Under the pieces are notes generated by a model. That model worked only from the letters and a program-made list of their open reading frames with translations, made no database searches and was not told the DNA's origin. A stretch of 64,000 nucleotides of DNA, from assembly GCA_016714365.1 (NCBI GenBank), contig JADJNH010000005.1:3237933-3301932 (forward strand), written 5' to 3'. The position numbers were made by a program, and so were the translations under genes. The stretch is from Candidatus Vicinibacter affinis. Its GTDB lineage: Bacteria; Bacteroidota; Bacteroidia; Chitinophagales; Saprospiraceae. This document shows positions 1 to 14,100 of this stretch, one piece after another (within the stretch, counting starts at the first letter, position 1; the number at the start of each line of letters is the position of its first letter).

Positions 1-444
1 ATAAATATCTTCACCATTACTAAGCGACTTAAGAATACCAATTGCAATTTGAGGCTTAAAATAATATTTTTTAAATTTATTAATTAGGTTGTAACTTAAT
101 CCAAAGTCCAATCTAAAAAGATCCACCCCACTATAACCTACCCCAAGAGTAGGTAATCCATCTTTAGTTACTACACTTCCATTGCTAAATTTAATCCAAG
201 TATGTCCTTCAAATTTTGAAAGTGAACTAAATATGGAATATTTTCTTCCCCTAAAATATTGCTCATAGGTAATTTTACTTTGTGAAGCGGTATTCTGAAA
301 ATCATCAGTGCTATTAATCATGCGTGTTGATTGATTTGTCAAGGTATAAATAGGTCCAAATCCAATATTTATTGATTGGCTATTTAATATAATATTTGTT
401 ATAAATATTATGCAGATTGTTATAGATAATTTTCTATTCCACAT
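1..444 (-). CDS. Outer-membrane-type secreted protein, C-terminus cut by window edge
   Basis: Reading leftward from an ATG at 444-442, the frame stays open for 148 codons to the first base of the window, so the gene is partial. The N-terminus is a clear signal peptide (residues 1-23: Arg/Lys start, then a run of Ile/Phe/Leu, ending ..NSQS). After it come alternating short hydrophobic/polar stretches rich in Gly, Tyr and Phe (IGFGPIYTL, LGVGYSG, LDFGLSYNL), the pattern of an outer-membrane beta-barrel or porin-like protein. The family cannot be named from the part visible. It lies 64 bases downstream of the broken gene at 509-1334 on the same strand, so the two may share a transcript. A surface-barrel role is inference from composition only. 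Confidence 0.6.
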   Translation of the reverse strand, partial: MWNRKLSITICIIFITNIILNSQSINIGFGPIYTLTNQSTRMINSTDDFQNTASQSKITYEQYFRGRKYSIFSSLSKFEGHTWIKFSNGSVVTKDGLPTLGVGYSGVDLFRLDFGLSYNLINKFKKYYFKPQIAIGILKSLSNGEDIY

Positions 445-508
445 TGCTAAATTATTTAGAATGAAAATAAAATCGTTCTTAGTTAAACGCTTTCATTTCA
501 GGGTTAAT

Positions 509-1334
509 TTAATCAAGAATCAATCTAGAAACTCCGCTAATACCAAATCCAAACCAAGTACCTTTTACATTTACTCTATGACCTGAAGTAAGTTTATTCG
601 ATTCTCTAAAAATATTTTGAATATCTGATTGTGTAAAAGATATTGAAGTTGGGTAGGTTCCTTTTCCAAGGGCTTTAATTCCAAAAGCTAACACGTCCAA
701 ACAAGATTTATCCGCTAATTGTCTTTTATTAGTACCAGATAAATCAGTAACAACACCATCATTACTTGCGGGTAACCAACCTACCCAAAATTTTCTTAAA
801 TATTTCATTTCACAGCCTACTTCACTTGCTTTTACCCATATACTAGCTTAAATTTTCCATTTTTGGCCATTGACTTCCTTTTTTAATTCTACATTTCTAG
901 TTTTCTTTATACCGCAATCACAAGAAGTAGATACAAGAAATTTTGAACCGCAACATCTTGTTTTCGAAATTTTATTTATGTAACATAAAGTCACTGTTAC
1001 TCTACTTGAAAATTGTTTAGAAAAAATCCAATTTGTGTTCTTAGTGCCATCAGAAAAAGTCCACTCAACATCCCATTGACTTTGAGAAAAATCACTATTA
1101 GTGGCATTAAATTTGAAACCCATCATCCACACATAGGGCTTTTGTAAATAAAAAGGAGCAATCCGGATCTTCTTGCCCAACGCAATCGTTCATTCCAATT
1201 CCAAACATAAATAAAATAAATACTGAATAATAGGCTTTTTTCTTAAATAAGCTAAAGAATTCACCCCATATAAATTGAAATTGTCTTGCATGCCCAAAAT
1301 CAACAAAGTTGATGCATGTCGCCTCCCCCAACAA
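509..1334 (-). pseudogene. Broken secreted protein gene (frameshift plus in-frame stop)
   Basis: Three leftward reading segments fit end to end as one protein. The first (about 1250-1110) has a signal peptide-like stretch (KKKAYYSVFILFMFGIG). The second (1180-851) reads as a beta-sandwich-like domain with FSDGTKN, a Cys-Cys pair and Lys-rich strands. The third (808-509) ends ..GISGVSRLILD. The second and third segments are in the same frame, separated only by TAA at 848-850; read through, the join is NGQKWKI-stop-ASIWVKASE. The first and second segments are in different frames and overlap, so a frameshift lies about 1110-1180. No good start codon sits in front of the signal peptide. The original product was probably a secreted protein of about 240 residues of unknown function. 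Confidence 0.55.
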
Positions 1335-1353
1335 AGTTGGCGGGTGTCGTGTA
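1299..1353. repeat. Two 29-bp direct repeats, each carrying a CAACAAAGTTG palindrome
   Basis: The sequence CAACAAAGTTG occurs at 1301-1311 and again at 1329-1339. Each copy forms a small hairpin with an AAA loop (arms ATCAAC/GTTGAT at 1299-1313 and CCAAC/GTTGG at 1328-1340) and each is followed by a similar TGTCG-containing stretch, giving a direct repeat of period 29. It looks REP-like. No function can be assigned. Confidence 0.45.
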
Positions 1354-2090
1354 AAATAAATTTAATTCGTTTCTCATAAAATTTAAATTAAAGGGTTAAT
1401 AAAATCAATAATTTCTCATACCTGTATAAGTATAAGGTCTGAGTCCATTGATGTACATTATAAAATAATTCCTCATCTGCATGTAATACTGCTCGGGCGC
1501 GCTAACGGGAAGTAAAAAAAACAGACAATCAAATGCCGATGGTGCCGCACCTATTTTTTCTATGGTGGTGTATCCTAACTGCAGGGCGCGGACAAAACTG
1601 ATCAAGTGAATCACAATGTAACAAATAAATTGTTACACCACAATACCTACTTATCAGTATATTTTTACATATGTAATTTAATAACATGTAATATATTGTT
1701 ATTCAATTATATTGATAGAAACTATTTTACCCCTAAGTCACACACATAATTCTAAAATTAGGTTGGATTCAACCTTTATTTTAACCCCTGTCCATTTATT
1801 TGGTGTCAGTTAAATTTTATGGGGATTGAGAAGAAATAAAACCTCTTTACTGGTTGGGTTAAATAGATTCCGACACCTCATATAGTTATCGAATAAAAAA
1901 TTCAGATCGGCCTTTTTCATTTTAGCATTAAGAAATGAAAACAGCTTTGATTTTTTTTGGTTCTTTTTTGTATTAAGAAAAAAAAGAACAAGGTTAATAG
2001 GATGGTATTTAGGATAATTTTAGATAAAAACGAGGTCGCAAAAACTGGCTTCTCCCCAAATTTTTAACTTTACCCTTTATTTATTACACC
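1354..2090. other. AT-rich intergenic stretch without a convincing gene
   Basis: No reading frame here looks convincingly coding; a 69-codon leftward frame (1405-1614) has no recognisable partner or domain. Two inverted repeats are visible. One is a perfect 8-bp pair TGTAACAA (1617-1624) and TTGTTACA (1630-1637) with a short AT loop. The other is a T-rich/A-rich pair around 1959-1988. Either could be a regulator site or RNA hairpin, but neither sits at a gene start. Confidence 0.4.
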
Positions 2091-2123
2091 AAAAAAAAGC
2101 CCCCCGGATCACTCCGGAGGGCT
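2091..2123 (-). terminator. Intrinsic terminator of the 4432-aa protein gene
   Basis: Read on the minus strand there is a 10-bp GC-rich stem (arms at 2113-2122 and 2099-2108, one G-U pair), a 4-nt loop and a run of eight T (2098-2091). It lies 47 bases past the stop codon of the giant gene. Confidence 0.9.
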
Positions 2124-2169
2124 GTTGAAAACGAAACCGATTACTACACACTATCTTTAGATCTGCGAT

Positions 2170-5100
2170 CTAATCGATCATCAGCATCCTTCTGTACAAT
2201 TTTTCGCGTCCAGTTTGAATATGGTAGTAATATACCCCGCCAAACTTCAACACATCTCTGTTTAATTCTATTTGATGATATCCTCTTTGGTAGTATGCAC
2301 GTTTTGAATAAACCAATTTTCCACTGAGATCCGTCACTTCAAACAATACTTCTGAATCCTGATTGATTTCAAATGGTATCATCGTGGATTGATTGAATGG
2401 ATTTGGAATATTCTGGAAGAGATGAATTTTACCCTGTGTATTTATGGATCCATCCAGCTTCAATTCCAGTTCATTTACTTCTCCGGATTTTTTGTATGCT
2501 TCCGCATTCATTAATTGCTTATCCAGGAATATCACATCGGACAAATATTGATCTTTATGAGATCTGATATTTAGGATCAGTTTCCACTCATTGCCTTTCT
2601 CCTGATTCCATGCGAATCTTACCGAGCCTTGCTCTTTAAAAACATCCGCAACATGCTCCGGCCTCAAGGAACCTTCCTGGCTTGTACTGATCTCTTTTAT
2701 CCATGCCAACTGTGGATCGATATAAATTCCAGCCTGAGCGCCTTCCAGCTTTTCCCAATCAGACAACTTTAATTCAATGGCATATTCCTTTCCTTTTTCC
2801 ATAAAGATATCAGCCGTCTTGAGTTGCGCTTTTTCCTGTGTTCTTGAGGAAGTATTCAAAGCACCATTCATCTTGTTAGAATCGTCGACATCCCCAACTT
2901 TTATACCCACAAAATTCACCAGGTAATTTTTATTCAATGTCGGAATGACGTAAGATTCAGGGAAAGCTTCCTGTAAAGGATTATCTCTATCTTCCCAAAC
3001 ATAATCTGAATAAATAAATCTCCATGAATTGTTATTGCGGAAACGCTGATTAATTCCTAAAATCAGTTTTCTGATTTCTGTAAGATCTGCTGCCGTAACA
3101 CTACCTGATTTATTGACATCCGCTGCGATCCACTTAAATGGTTCATCAAATGGTTTGGAGCCCAAAATATGCTTTTGAATTTGGATAATGTCATACGTGC
3201 TTACCCCATTTAAATGATCCAGATCATAAATTGGTTTCGTTTCATAACTACCACCCATTTTCATATTATTGAAAGCGTATAAGCCGGCATTACCTGTAGT
3301 AACCAATCCTGCTTTTCCACCATTGAGGTACACATCAATGCCTTTCAATTTAACATCTTTCCTACTGCTGATAATACCTGCCACATTTGCGCCATTGAAA
3401 TTTGGCGGACAAATGGTATCCAGATCAATAGCTTGCAATAAAGTCACGCAAGAATCAATATTACCCGCCTCATCTTTGAAGTAAATTGTATAAGCTCCCA
3501 GATAATCTCTGTTCACCAATGAATCACAACAAATGGTCACCACAGTATCCATAAAATTATTGCGATCAAAAGATGCCATGATGTTAGTAGCATTCGAACA
3601 ATTGTCCGATATGTTAAAGATGAATTCATTGGCATTGAAATCTGCACAACCATTGTCCTGAATGGTGTGTATAACTTTCTTACAGGTAACTTCCGGAGCA
3701 ATGGTATCGACTACTGTAATTTTAACTGTTTTGGTAGCAACGTTGCAACAAGCATCCTCAGCAGAAAATGTTACATTGGTAACGCCCACAGGATAATATC
3801 CGGATGCATCTTCAAAGTCATTTGCTCCATAAGGTGAATCGTTTGTGATTACTACTGAAGCAGAATCACAATCACTCACAGATGCAATCATGGTCACAAA
3901 ATTGTTACAGGAAGTGTCTGAAGCATATACTGTAATATCTGCAATTCCTTGTATGGTCGGTGCGCTTTGATCGTCCCGGATAATCAACTGAATAAATTTG
4001 AAGGTATTACCGGAACAACTGTCAAACACTGTCCATTCTCTTTCAATTTCACAATTTCCTCTGGTTTTACAGAAATTGGAATCCTGAGAGGTAATTCTCA
4101 GCTTAAAGCAAGATGCTGAACCAGCATTCACTGTTGGCTTACCAAGACTATCAGGACTGATGGATTGACATTCATCAACTGTTACAGGAGATATTGGCCA
4201 ATTGATTTCCAAACTATCCAATGGATCCGGATTATTCACCGTAACTATTTGTGTACAGGAACGTGTATTCCCGGATGCATCTGTTGCTGTAAATATTCTG
4301 GTGATAGTACCGATTCCGCACACATTTTGATTTCTGATGGCGGTATCCTTCACGCTTACCCCGGGACAATTATCCGATGCAGTTGCTGTTCCGAATTGAC
4401 CTAAATTATCCGTATTCACATCACATCCAACCACTGTATCGCGAGGACAATTTATCGTCGGCGGAACGGTTTCAATGACAGTCACCATGGTAATGCACGT
4501 TGCTGAATTTCCGCAGGAATCTGTGGCGGTAAAAATTACATTTGTTTTTCCAACCGGGAAAATTGCAGGAGCATTGTTTTGGAAAGTAACACCTGTATTA
4601 CAAGCCGTATTCAAAGTCGGATTGCCCAGATTGACGACTGCGCCGCAAGTATTCTGATCAGCGTTCACAGTTCTATCCGCAGGGCAAGTAATGCTTGGCG
4701 GTGTTTGATTCAAAGTAATGATGTATTGATTAAAGCTGAACACTTGGCTTGCACTGCAATCATTTGTTGCCCTCCAGGTCCGCTTCACTGTGCGACAAGG
4801 ATTTCCTGCCAATATGGTATCCACAAAATTAAACTTAACCAAACCACAATAATTTTTCTTTAAAGATGGTCTGCCTACAATATCAGGATTTGTGGTCGGA
4901 GTACAAGTAAATGAAGTAAAGCTATCCCTAGGCCAGGTAATATCAGCAGGATTAAGATTTACATCTCTGGTAATTTTCTGAATTCCAAAAATGGTAGTAT
5001 CCACCTCAGGTCTGCAACGGATTCTTACTTCCCAATTTCTATTTACCACATAACAGACTTCAGGATTTGTGCGGATCGTGTCATCTGTATATTTGAAAGT

Positions 5101-8100
5101 CAATGAATCACATCCACACTTGACTGTTGGATATCCGTTCAAAGAATCCGGTAAAAATGGTTTGGCACAATCTGTCACGGTTAGATCTGGAGGCAGTACT
5201 AATTTTGGTCCTGTAGGGAACAATACTTTGATCACCTGATTAAACTTAAATGATTGAGCTTGTGCACCTGTTTTACAAGTATTATTAACAGTCCACTTTC
5301 TCTGTACAATTTTACAAGTATCGTTGTTTGACTTCACTGAGTCCACATAAGTAATGCTCACATAACCGCAGAAATCTTTCTTTAAAGTAGGAACATGATT
5401 CACTACAGATGTATCGATATCTCCGGTACAATTATCCACTACAAAACTATCCGCAGGCCACATGATATCTGTTAGTTTCAAGTCAATAGACACTGCTATG
5501 CGTTGTGTTCCCATTAAGGTACCAACTAAGTCAGGTGGACAATTAAATACGGATGTCCATTTTCTATAAATAACATAACAGGTATTTGGTGTACCAAATC
5601 CAATAGAATCCTTATAGCTATGCTGCACCATGGTACACGGACAATTTGACTTAGGATAACCATTCAAAGAATCCGGAAGTGTAGATTTTTTACAATCTGT
5701 GATGGTGATGTCATTTGGCACGATAAGTTTCGGACCATTAGGATATAAGATTTTAATCTTTTGGTCGAATTTATAAACCTGAGCCTGAGCACCGGTCTTA
5801 CACACATTATTTACCCTCCATGTACGTTGTACAATTCTGCAGGTGTCATTATTCAATTTAATGGTATCTACATAGGATATGGTAACATATCCGCAGAAAT
5901 CTTTTAGTAACATCGGCACATGATTCACTCTACCGGTGTCAATATTTCCACTGCAATTGTCCACCACAAAACTATCCGCCGGCCATTTGATGTCTGAAAG
6001 TTTCAAATCTATTGAAACAATGATGCGTTGCGTTCCGCGGAAAGTGCCGACTACATCCGGTGGACAATTGTACACAGAAGTCCATTTTCGATAAATAACA
6101 TAGCAAGCGTTTTGAGTGCCAAATCCTATAGAATCTGTATAACTGTGCTGTACAATATTGCATGGACAGTTTGTCTTCGGATATCCATTCAATGAATCCG
6201 GCAAGATGGATTTTTTACAATCGGTCACAGTCACATCTGCTGGCACTGTGTATTTTACTCCAGTTGAATTTACCACTATCAAGGTCTGGACGAAGGTAAA
6301 TGTCTGACTTCCGTCTGTAACACACTTACTAAATACTGTCCAGGTTCTTTCACAAATACTGGTATCCGCTGACTTTGAAATAAACCGATCATCATACATC
6401 AGCATGACCTGACCTTTATAACCACATACGGTCGGCACTTCACCAATGTAAGCCGTATCTTTTGACCCTAGACAATTGTCTACAATGACTGTTTGTTTAG
6501 GCCAGGTAATATCAGATTCCTTAAGGTCGGTAGTGACTACTATCCTCTGTACAAATGAAAAGTCATTGTTGTTGCCCGGACAAGTGAATTTTAAGAACCA
6601 GGTTCTCTCAATCACGAAACACTCATTTCTTCCGCCACTGACTTTCACATCTGAATGCGTTATATCCGCATCTGTGCATCGACAAGTTCCAATGGTTGGA
6701 TATGAATTTAGATCTCCCGGATCTGTCAATTGCGAACAGTTGGACACCGTGATGTCAGCAGGTTGCTTGAAACAATTGCAGTAATCGACATTGTTGTTGT
6801 CTTGAATGTCAATAAAAGTTTCGCAACAAGATTGCTGACCATTTGATGCAGTAACACAGAATAAAACTTCTCTCCTACCAAGGCTGTCACAATTATAAGT
6901 GACAGACTTAATGGTGGTATCCCGTCCTATGGAATAAGTCAATGGATATCCGCAAGGATGATTACTTCCCTGATCAAAATCTTTAGCCCATATAGTAACT
7001 AATTCACCATCGATACGACCATCACCATTCAAATCCATCGCCACCAATCCTGCAGCCAATCCTTTCAGACAATATGCCGTTGGGGTTTTTACATTGATGA
7101 TTTCAAAATTTATTTCACAGACTTCCTTGTTTCCACACAAATCTTCCAAAACATATTTTACTCTATGTTTTCCTAAAGGATAAAATCCCGAAGCATCTAC
7201 AATATTTCCGACGCCCAATCCACTTCTGTCTTCAATTCCATCTGAATTCAAGTCTACATGAAATTCATTTCTCAACTGATTGTCTGGTGTACAATCATCA
7301 TAACCGGTTGCAATTAAGTCAACAACTCTGCCGACACATGATGTATCATTGATTTCAAATCTCCTGTCCACACATCCACTCAGGAAGATGGGTTTCACTG
7401 TATTGTATACTTTTATAATCTGCTCCCGCTCATAAATAATTGGACTTCCGGTAGGATTATAAAATCTGCACCAGTTAATTACTTTCCATTTTCTCAATAC
7501 TTTATAACAAGCATCATTTCCATTTACGATGCGGAACACATGATCCTCATAATTAACACCGACCAGATCACACTTGTCTTCGTTGATAATTGGATAACCT
7601 AAACCAAGAGGCAGGTTTTTTGGATCCAGTATGTCAGAAGCACATGAAGTGGTGTCAAAATCTCTTGGCCAACGTATAGAATTTTCAGTAAAAGGTTTAT
7701 TGTTGATGATGGTAATCCTTTGAACACATACATTCTGTCCAAAACTATTTCCGGCAATAAATATTCTATCGATGTATCCTTCCCGGCACTGATTGATGTA
7801 AAAGCTGTCCACCTCACGAACGGTAACATCGCAATTGTCAGAAACTCTTGGTTGTCCAAACTCTGACAAATCATTCGGATTGTAATGATACTCGCAGTCA
7901 ATTGTTACATCATGCGGACAGGATATTTGAGGAATGGTTTTATCCTGAACCTCCACTAAAATCATGCATGTATTTGAGTTGCCCTCTGCATCGGTAACCT
8001 TAAGCATCACCTGAACCAAATTACCGATATCAGCACAACAAAATCCAACTGAATCGGCATAAACATTTGGATTGTACTGACAAGGTACTCCATCATCCAT

Positions 8101-11100
8101 TCTTCTTGCCTGCATGGACGCAATGTGACAGTCGTCATAACTTCCATCATCAAATACATGAGCAGGTATCCAGGCTTGTCCAAATCGGTCCAAGGTTACA
8201 ACTGTTTCTTTATCACACTGAACCACTGGCGCGGCCTGATCTTTTACGTATACATTAAAGCTGCAGGTACTTTCGTTATGGCAATTGTCATAAGCTCTAA
8301 AAGTCAAAACGTTATTGCCTGCTGGCAATCTTAAAGTCCTCGAGGTGAAATTTTTAATGATACCTATAGGCGAAACCAGATCCAGGGTAACCTGACTGCT
8401 GCATGAGTCAAATACTACAGGATTCGGAATCCAGACATTACCAAAACACTCATAAGAATTTGTGCTGGCAGTAATGTCATAAGGACACATAATTACCGGT
8501 GCCGTTGTATCAGTAATTTCGATCAACTGATTATAAACTCTTTGCTCAAAAGTGGTGCAATACCAAATGACGAATCTCCAATTTCTTAATATCTTTTGAG
8601 TGCAACTCTTTCCGGTTGGAATTACAAAATCTTCATAGGAAGCGCCAAAATCACAGTATTTGTTATCCTTGTTAGGCCAAATAGGTGCACCATGATACAA
8701 TGGAACGCCTGTAGAAGACGTATGAGGTCTACCTAGAGAATCAGTTGCAAATGATCCACACAACAAAGGATTGTTGGTAGCCAGACTTAAAGAATCCGGA
8801 AAAACAATTTCATTTAAATTAATTCTCTTTAAAAATATCTGTTGTGTACAGGTATCAGAAATATTTCCGGAGGCATCCTTTGCCACATAATTACGGGTAA
8901 CTATTTTTGAGTAGGCCTGATTGCAACGGGTATCCTCAATTCTTTCGTCCAATAGAATTTTCTGTGGTGCAGGATCACAATAATCGTACACCAACGGACC
9001 CAGATAGGATTGCATTCTTGTGCAATCAATTGTATCATTCAAACAAACAATTTGCGGTTTAATTTTATCTTCTACAGTAAGTGTAGCCCAGCAACTATTT
9101 CCGTTGCATACGTTCAACACTTTTGCCATAAGGGTTTTTCCCAAATGCTCATAAGTTAAAGTGGCATTTGGTACTAATGATCCATCCTTATTCATAATCA
9201 TCACGGCATATGAATCGTAATCGTATGGACCGCCCAATAACAACATTTGCGGAGTCACCAATGCTTCACAATTTATGCCAAGGGATATTTGTGCGGAACC
9301 TATACAGCTTACAGAACCAATCTGATCGCCGATGGTAACTTCAAATCTTATAGGCTTCAAACAAAGATCAGGATTGCGCTCAATAACTGTTAAATAATGC
9401 TTTGTTCCTACCGCACCATTCCAGGTAATAGCCGCAGCATAAGTATTGGTTTGTGAAGTAAATGTTCCTCCAGAACTTAATATCCATTGATAGGTACTTC
9501 CAGGGTGATAATCTACACTGTATCGTACATTAGAACCAGTACACACATTGTTCTGTGCTTCTATCAAAGTAGATTCATTGTAATTACATCTTATATTACC
9601 AAGACTTACTTTATCTCCAAACTGATTTTCCAAAACAATGTCAAATCCTACTCCATCAAGATGAACCCCACTCATTTCATAGACAGTCATTGCACCATTA
9701 GAAATAACAGGTGACAATAAGAAGCCCATTGGGCCTGTACTAAATGGAACAGGAATTGCAGGAGGTGCCGGACTTGATGTTTGAAACAAACCATTTACAC
9801 TTCGGATAAACCAAATTTCTCCTGTTCTTGACTCTAGCGTTAAGGTTGTTCTGAACTGACCATCATCAGGATTACTTGCATTGTTGAGACATTCACATGC
9901 AGAATTTACAATTTCCAACAAGACTGCACCAGCCACATCTGAGTCATCTTCATCCAAGCCGGATGGGTCCTCAGGACCTGCGCTACCGGACTGGTCTGAA
10001 TCTTCAAATACCTGACCACCTTCATCATTGTCTACCACATCGTCCGGTGTGGAATCTTCATCTGGTTCTCCAAAATCATTGCTGGCTGAATAAATTTCAG
10101 CTCTGTTTACTACCTGGCCACTTGGCCTTGTAGGATCCACCTGAGTTTCTACGATGACCTGAATGCTCTCGCCCGGTTTCAAACCTTCTGCAGGCAATCT
10201 TCCATTTTTCACATTCATCAGATAATAATACTTTCTCGGATCCGGATTTTGTGGATTTTGATACCAGTCTTTGCTGATCATTAAAGTACCCGATGGCAAA
10301 TAATCAAATATAACAATTTCACTTGCGGTTACGGTACCTTCGTTGGTAATGGTAATGGTCCAAGGAACAATCTGTCCTCTAACCACAGTTCTGACTGCAA
10401 TTTCCTTTCTCAGCGCCAGGTCAAAATTATTTGGATTGGTGTTGGCAACATCATGATCGTCCTCATCATTCTCTCCATGATCGCTGACATCGTGATTCGG
10501 AGTACTTTTATCATTATTCTGGGTATCATCCGGAGTGGAATCATAATCGATCAAGAGATTTCCTGCAAAATCTTTTGCTTGACTGATCTCTCCGCAATTG
10601 AATATGGTCAAACCATATTTCTTTGCTTTAATAATTACCAGGACATTGGTTTTAAAGGATTCTCCTGCTCCAATCGTCTGATCCACCTTAAAATAAATTT
10701 TATTGTCTGCACGCAATTCCCAACCAGGATTTATTGCAGCAGAGAAAATAAAACTGGTATCTAGATAATCTACGATTTCGGAACTGGAGGCTGCTACATT
10801 ACCTTGATTCAAAACTTCAATTTGGAAGTTTACAGTATCTCCACTGTGGAATATCAACTTTTTATTTTCAAGTGTCTTTCTTAAAGCAAGGTCAAATACT
10901 GGTACCGTCGCAACATCATGGTCATCCTCATCTTGTGCGCCATGATCACTGATCAAATCATCTGTTATGGTGCCCAATTCCCCACCAACATCATTTCCTG
11001 ATACGCGATCAGGAGTTGAATCAAAGTCGAAGGCACTGTAATCCTCCCCTGCCAAATTTTGCAAAGAAATTACTTCAGCAAAATTTTTGACATCAAGAAT

Positions 11101-14100
11101 ATTCGAAGTACCAAGATCTTTCAGTCCGATTAAAACTGAAATAGAATTTCCCGCCTGTAAAACTGCATTTGATTGATATTCTGCAACACCATTGTTCATA
11201 ACCCAACCAGCCGCAACTGAAGCTTCACTCAGTTCAAATCCTGAAGGAATGTAATCAGCGAGTCTGATATTTTTGACAGCAATATTTCCTTGATTGAAAA
11301 GTTCAATTCGGAAACTCACCTCACCTTTGTATTTTAATACAGACCCCGGTACAAGAATTTTTCTCAAAGCTATATCCAAAATATTTAATGCCTCCGGATC
11401 TGCGTCATCTTCATCATCGATTCCATTTCCATCTAACTTATTATCAGTTACCGATCCATAAACACCTCCTGCGTCATTTCCATCATTTTCATCCGGATTA
11501 GAATCCACATCTACGGCAGACATGTCAGTCCCTGAAGAATTTTCTGCAGAAACGATTTCTGCTTTATTGTATAAGTTTGATGCTTGAGCAATATCCTTTA
11601 CGCGCAAAGTAATTTCTCTCGTCGCACATTGACCGGGTTCAATATTTGATAATATGCTGTTGTAGAACTTACCATTCTTAAGCATCCATCCATTGTTGTC
11701 CACCGGACTTAATTCCAATCCTGCAGGGATGTAATCAATGAACACTACATTCTGAGCAGTAACATTCCCCTGATTGCAAATTCTGATTTGAAACAATACA
11801 TCCTCGCCTAACTTTACAGGCGTATTTTTTGAAGTAGTTAAAATCAGTGCGAGATCAAAAATCTGCAGACCTGCAGGATCCTGATCATCCTCATCCAATT
11901 GACCATCACCGGATATTATATTATCACTTGCAGATCCCAACACACCACCTGCATCATTTACAGGGTTATTATCAGGTGTACTGTCCCAATCTTTGATGTC
12001 CGCATTGTTTGCATCTTTCATCGCGCTGATCTCAGCGACATTGATTAGTTGACGATAATCGGAAGATTTTACTTTTAATTTTATGTTGAGAATTCTGGAC
12101 TTGTTTGGTTCCAAAGTTTGTATGTCATGAAATGTTGCAATACCGTTTGAAAGCAACCATCCCGGATTTTCATTGGCAACAAATTCCAGTCCTGCTGGAA
12201 GATAATCTGAAACAGTATAATTACTGATGGCAATACTTCCCTGATTATATATGGTGAGTTGAAATGGAACTAAATCCCCAACTTTTACAGGATTAATATT
12301 TGTCGTTTGTTTGATTAATGCGAGGTCCGCAATAAAGACTGTTTCTCGGTCGTGATCATCTTCATCTGTTGTTCCATCCCCATCAAATGCATTGTCAGTA
12401 ATGGAACCCAATACCCCTCCTGCATCATTGCCAGGATTATTATCGGCTTTTGAATCACGATCCATAATTTCTACGCCTGCACTATTGGTCATGCTAGAAA
12501 TTTCAGCAGTATTGATCAGCGTTCCCGCAGTAGCATTATCTTTTATTTTTAATACAATGTTTACTATTTGAGTTGACCCTGTGGAAATTCCGGATGGATT
12601 GTGATAAACCGCACCGGCAGGAGTCAATGTCCATAATGGATTGGAAGCTATTACAAACTCAAAACCTGCTGGAATGTAATCTGTAATTTCATAAGCTGCA
12701 ATGTTGGTATTTCCTTGATTTCTTACAGTGATATTAAAAGTTACAAGATCACCTCTTTTAACCGGAGCAGTGCTCGCTGTAGTTTTAATCAATGCCAAAT
12801 CATGCACAAATAATGCTTCTGCATCATGGTCGTCTTCATCATCAGGATTATCCAATGTATTATCTGTTAATGAATTTGGAATACCTCCCCTGTCATTTCC
12901 CAAAATTTGATCCGGAGAGGAATCGTGATCTTTCATGGGTAGCCCTTTGTCATCATACATCGCGGCAATTTCTGCCTGATTGATTATGTCGGTCATGCTG
13001 ACATCATTCAACACTTTAAGTCTTATGTTAAAAACCTCTATCCCACCAGGTACAATTGCACTTTTACTATTGAGGTGTGCTATAGAACCTGTAATATTCC
13101 AATCTAAATTTTCTTCTGAAACAAACCCAAGTTCTGAAGGAATGTAATCCACAATTTCGAAGGATTCTACCGGAACAGTTCCCTGATTGTGCACCTCAAT
13201 AGCAAATTCAACAAAATCATTTTTCCTTAAAGAGCCAAGAGTTTTGACTTTCTTAATCAACGCAAGGTCTACCACATCTTCTTCCGGAGGTGCAGTGGAA
13301 CTATCCGTTGCATGTCTGAGTCCGATATCGAGATTAAATTTATTCTGTCCATTATTGCCGGTATGAATTTTAACTGCTGGCAAACCTTTAAAATTAGGAC
13401 ATGGATAGATGGCAAGAATTCTTGCATCATTGTCTCTTTGATCAAGAATACCTCCTGTAATTTGGTCAGCAAGAGTAACAGACAAAGTGTCTTTACCTAA
13501 AATAATAGTATTATAAGTTGTATTGTATCTTGCATCATCAATTATGATAAAAAAATCAGCATCGTATTCAAGACCATCAGGTGTACCATCTTTATTGATG
13601 TCTACATTTGTCTGATTGAATAAATATTCACCATTGGTACCGGAAATCACACTTGCAACTTTAGTACAATTTTTATCATACAAGGAAACCTGTACCCCAC
13701 TGATTCCTTTCTCCTCTGAATCCTGAATTCCATTTTCATTTTTATCCAACCAAATTAAATTTCCAATTTCCAATGGTATAGCCTGGTTCATTACTTCAAT
13801 ATCTCCAATTCCGGAAGCCTTTCCAAATACACTGTTGGCTGGATTATATATTTGTATGGCACCTAACTTTTTGCCATTTATGGTACTGTATCTATGCAAG
13901 CCACCTGCAAAAGATTCAAAAATTGGATCAAAAACGGCAGCAATGACTTCATTCTTTTTTGCAACACTGGTCAAACTACCTAAAGCAGTTTCCTGATGCA
14001 GTCCCGGACCAACAATCCAGTAATCTTCACCAAAAAACTCACCTCCACCAGGACCTTCGTAATGACCCGCTCCGGTGCCCAATCTTCCATTTACTACACC

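Noticed and set aside
1405..1614. 69-codon leftward frame with a hydrophobic middle
   Set aside because: No domain, partner or start signal is seen; a GTG/TTG-type start would be needed. Kept only as a possible fragment.
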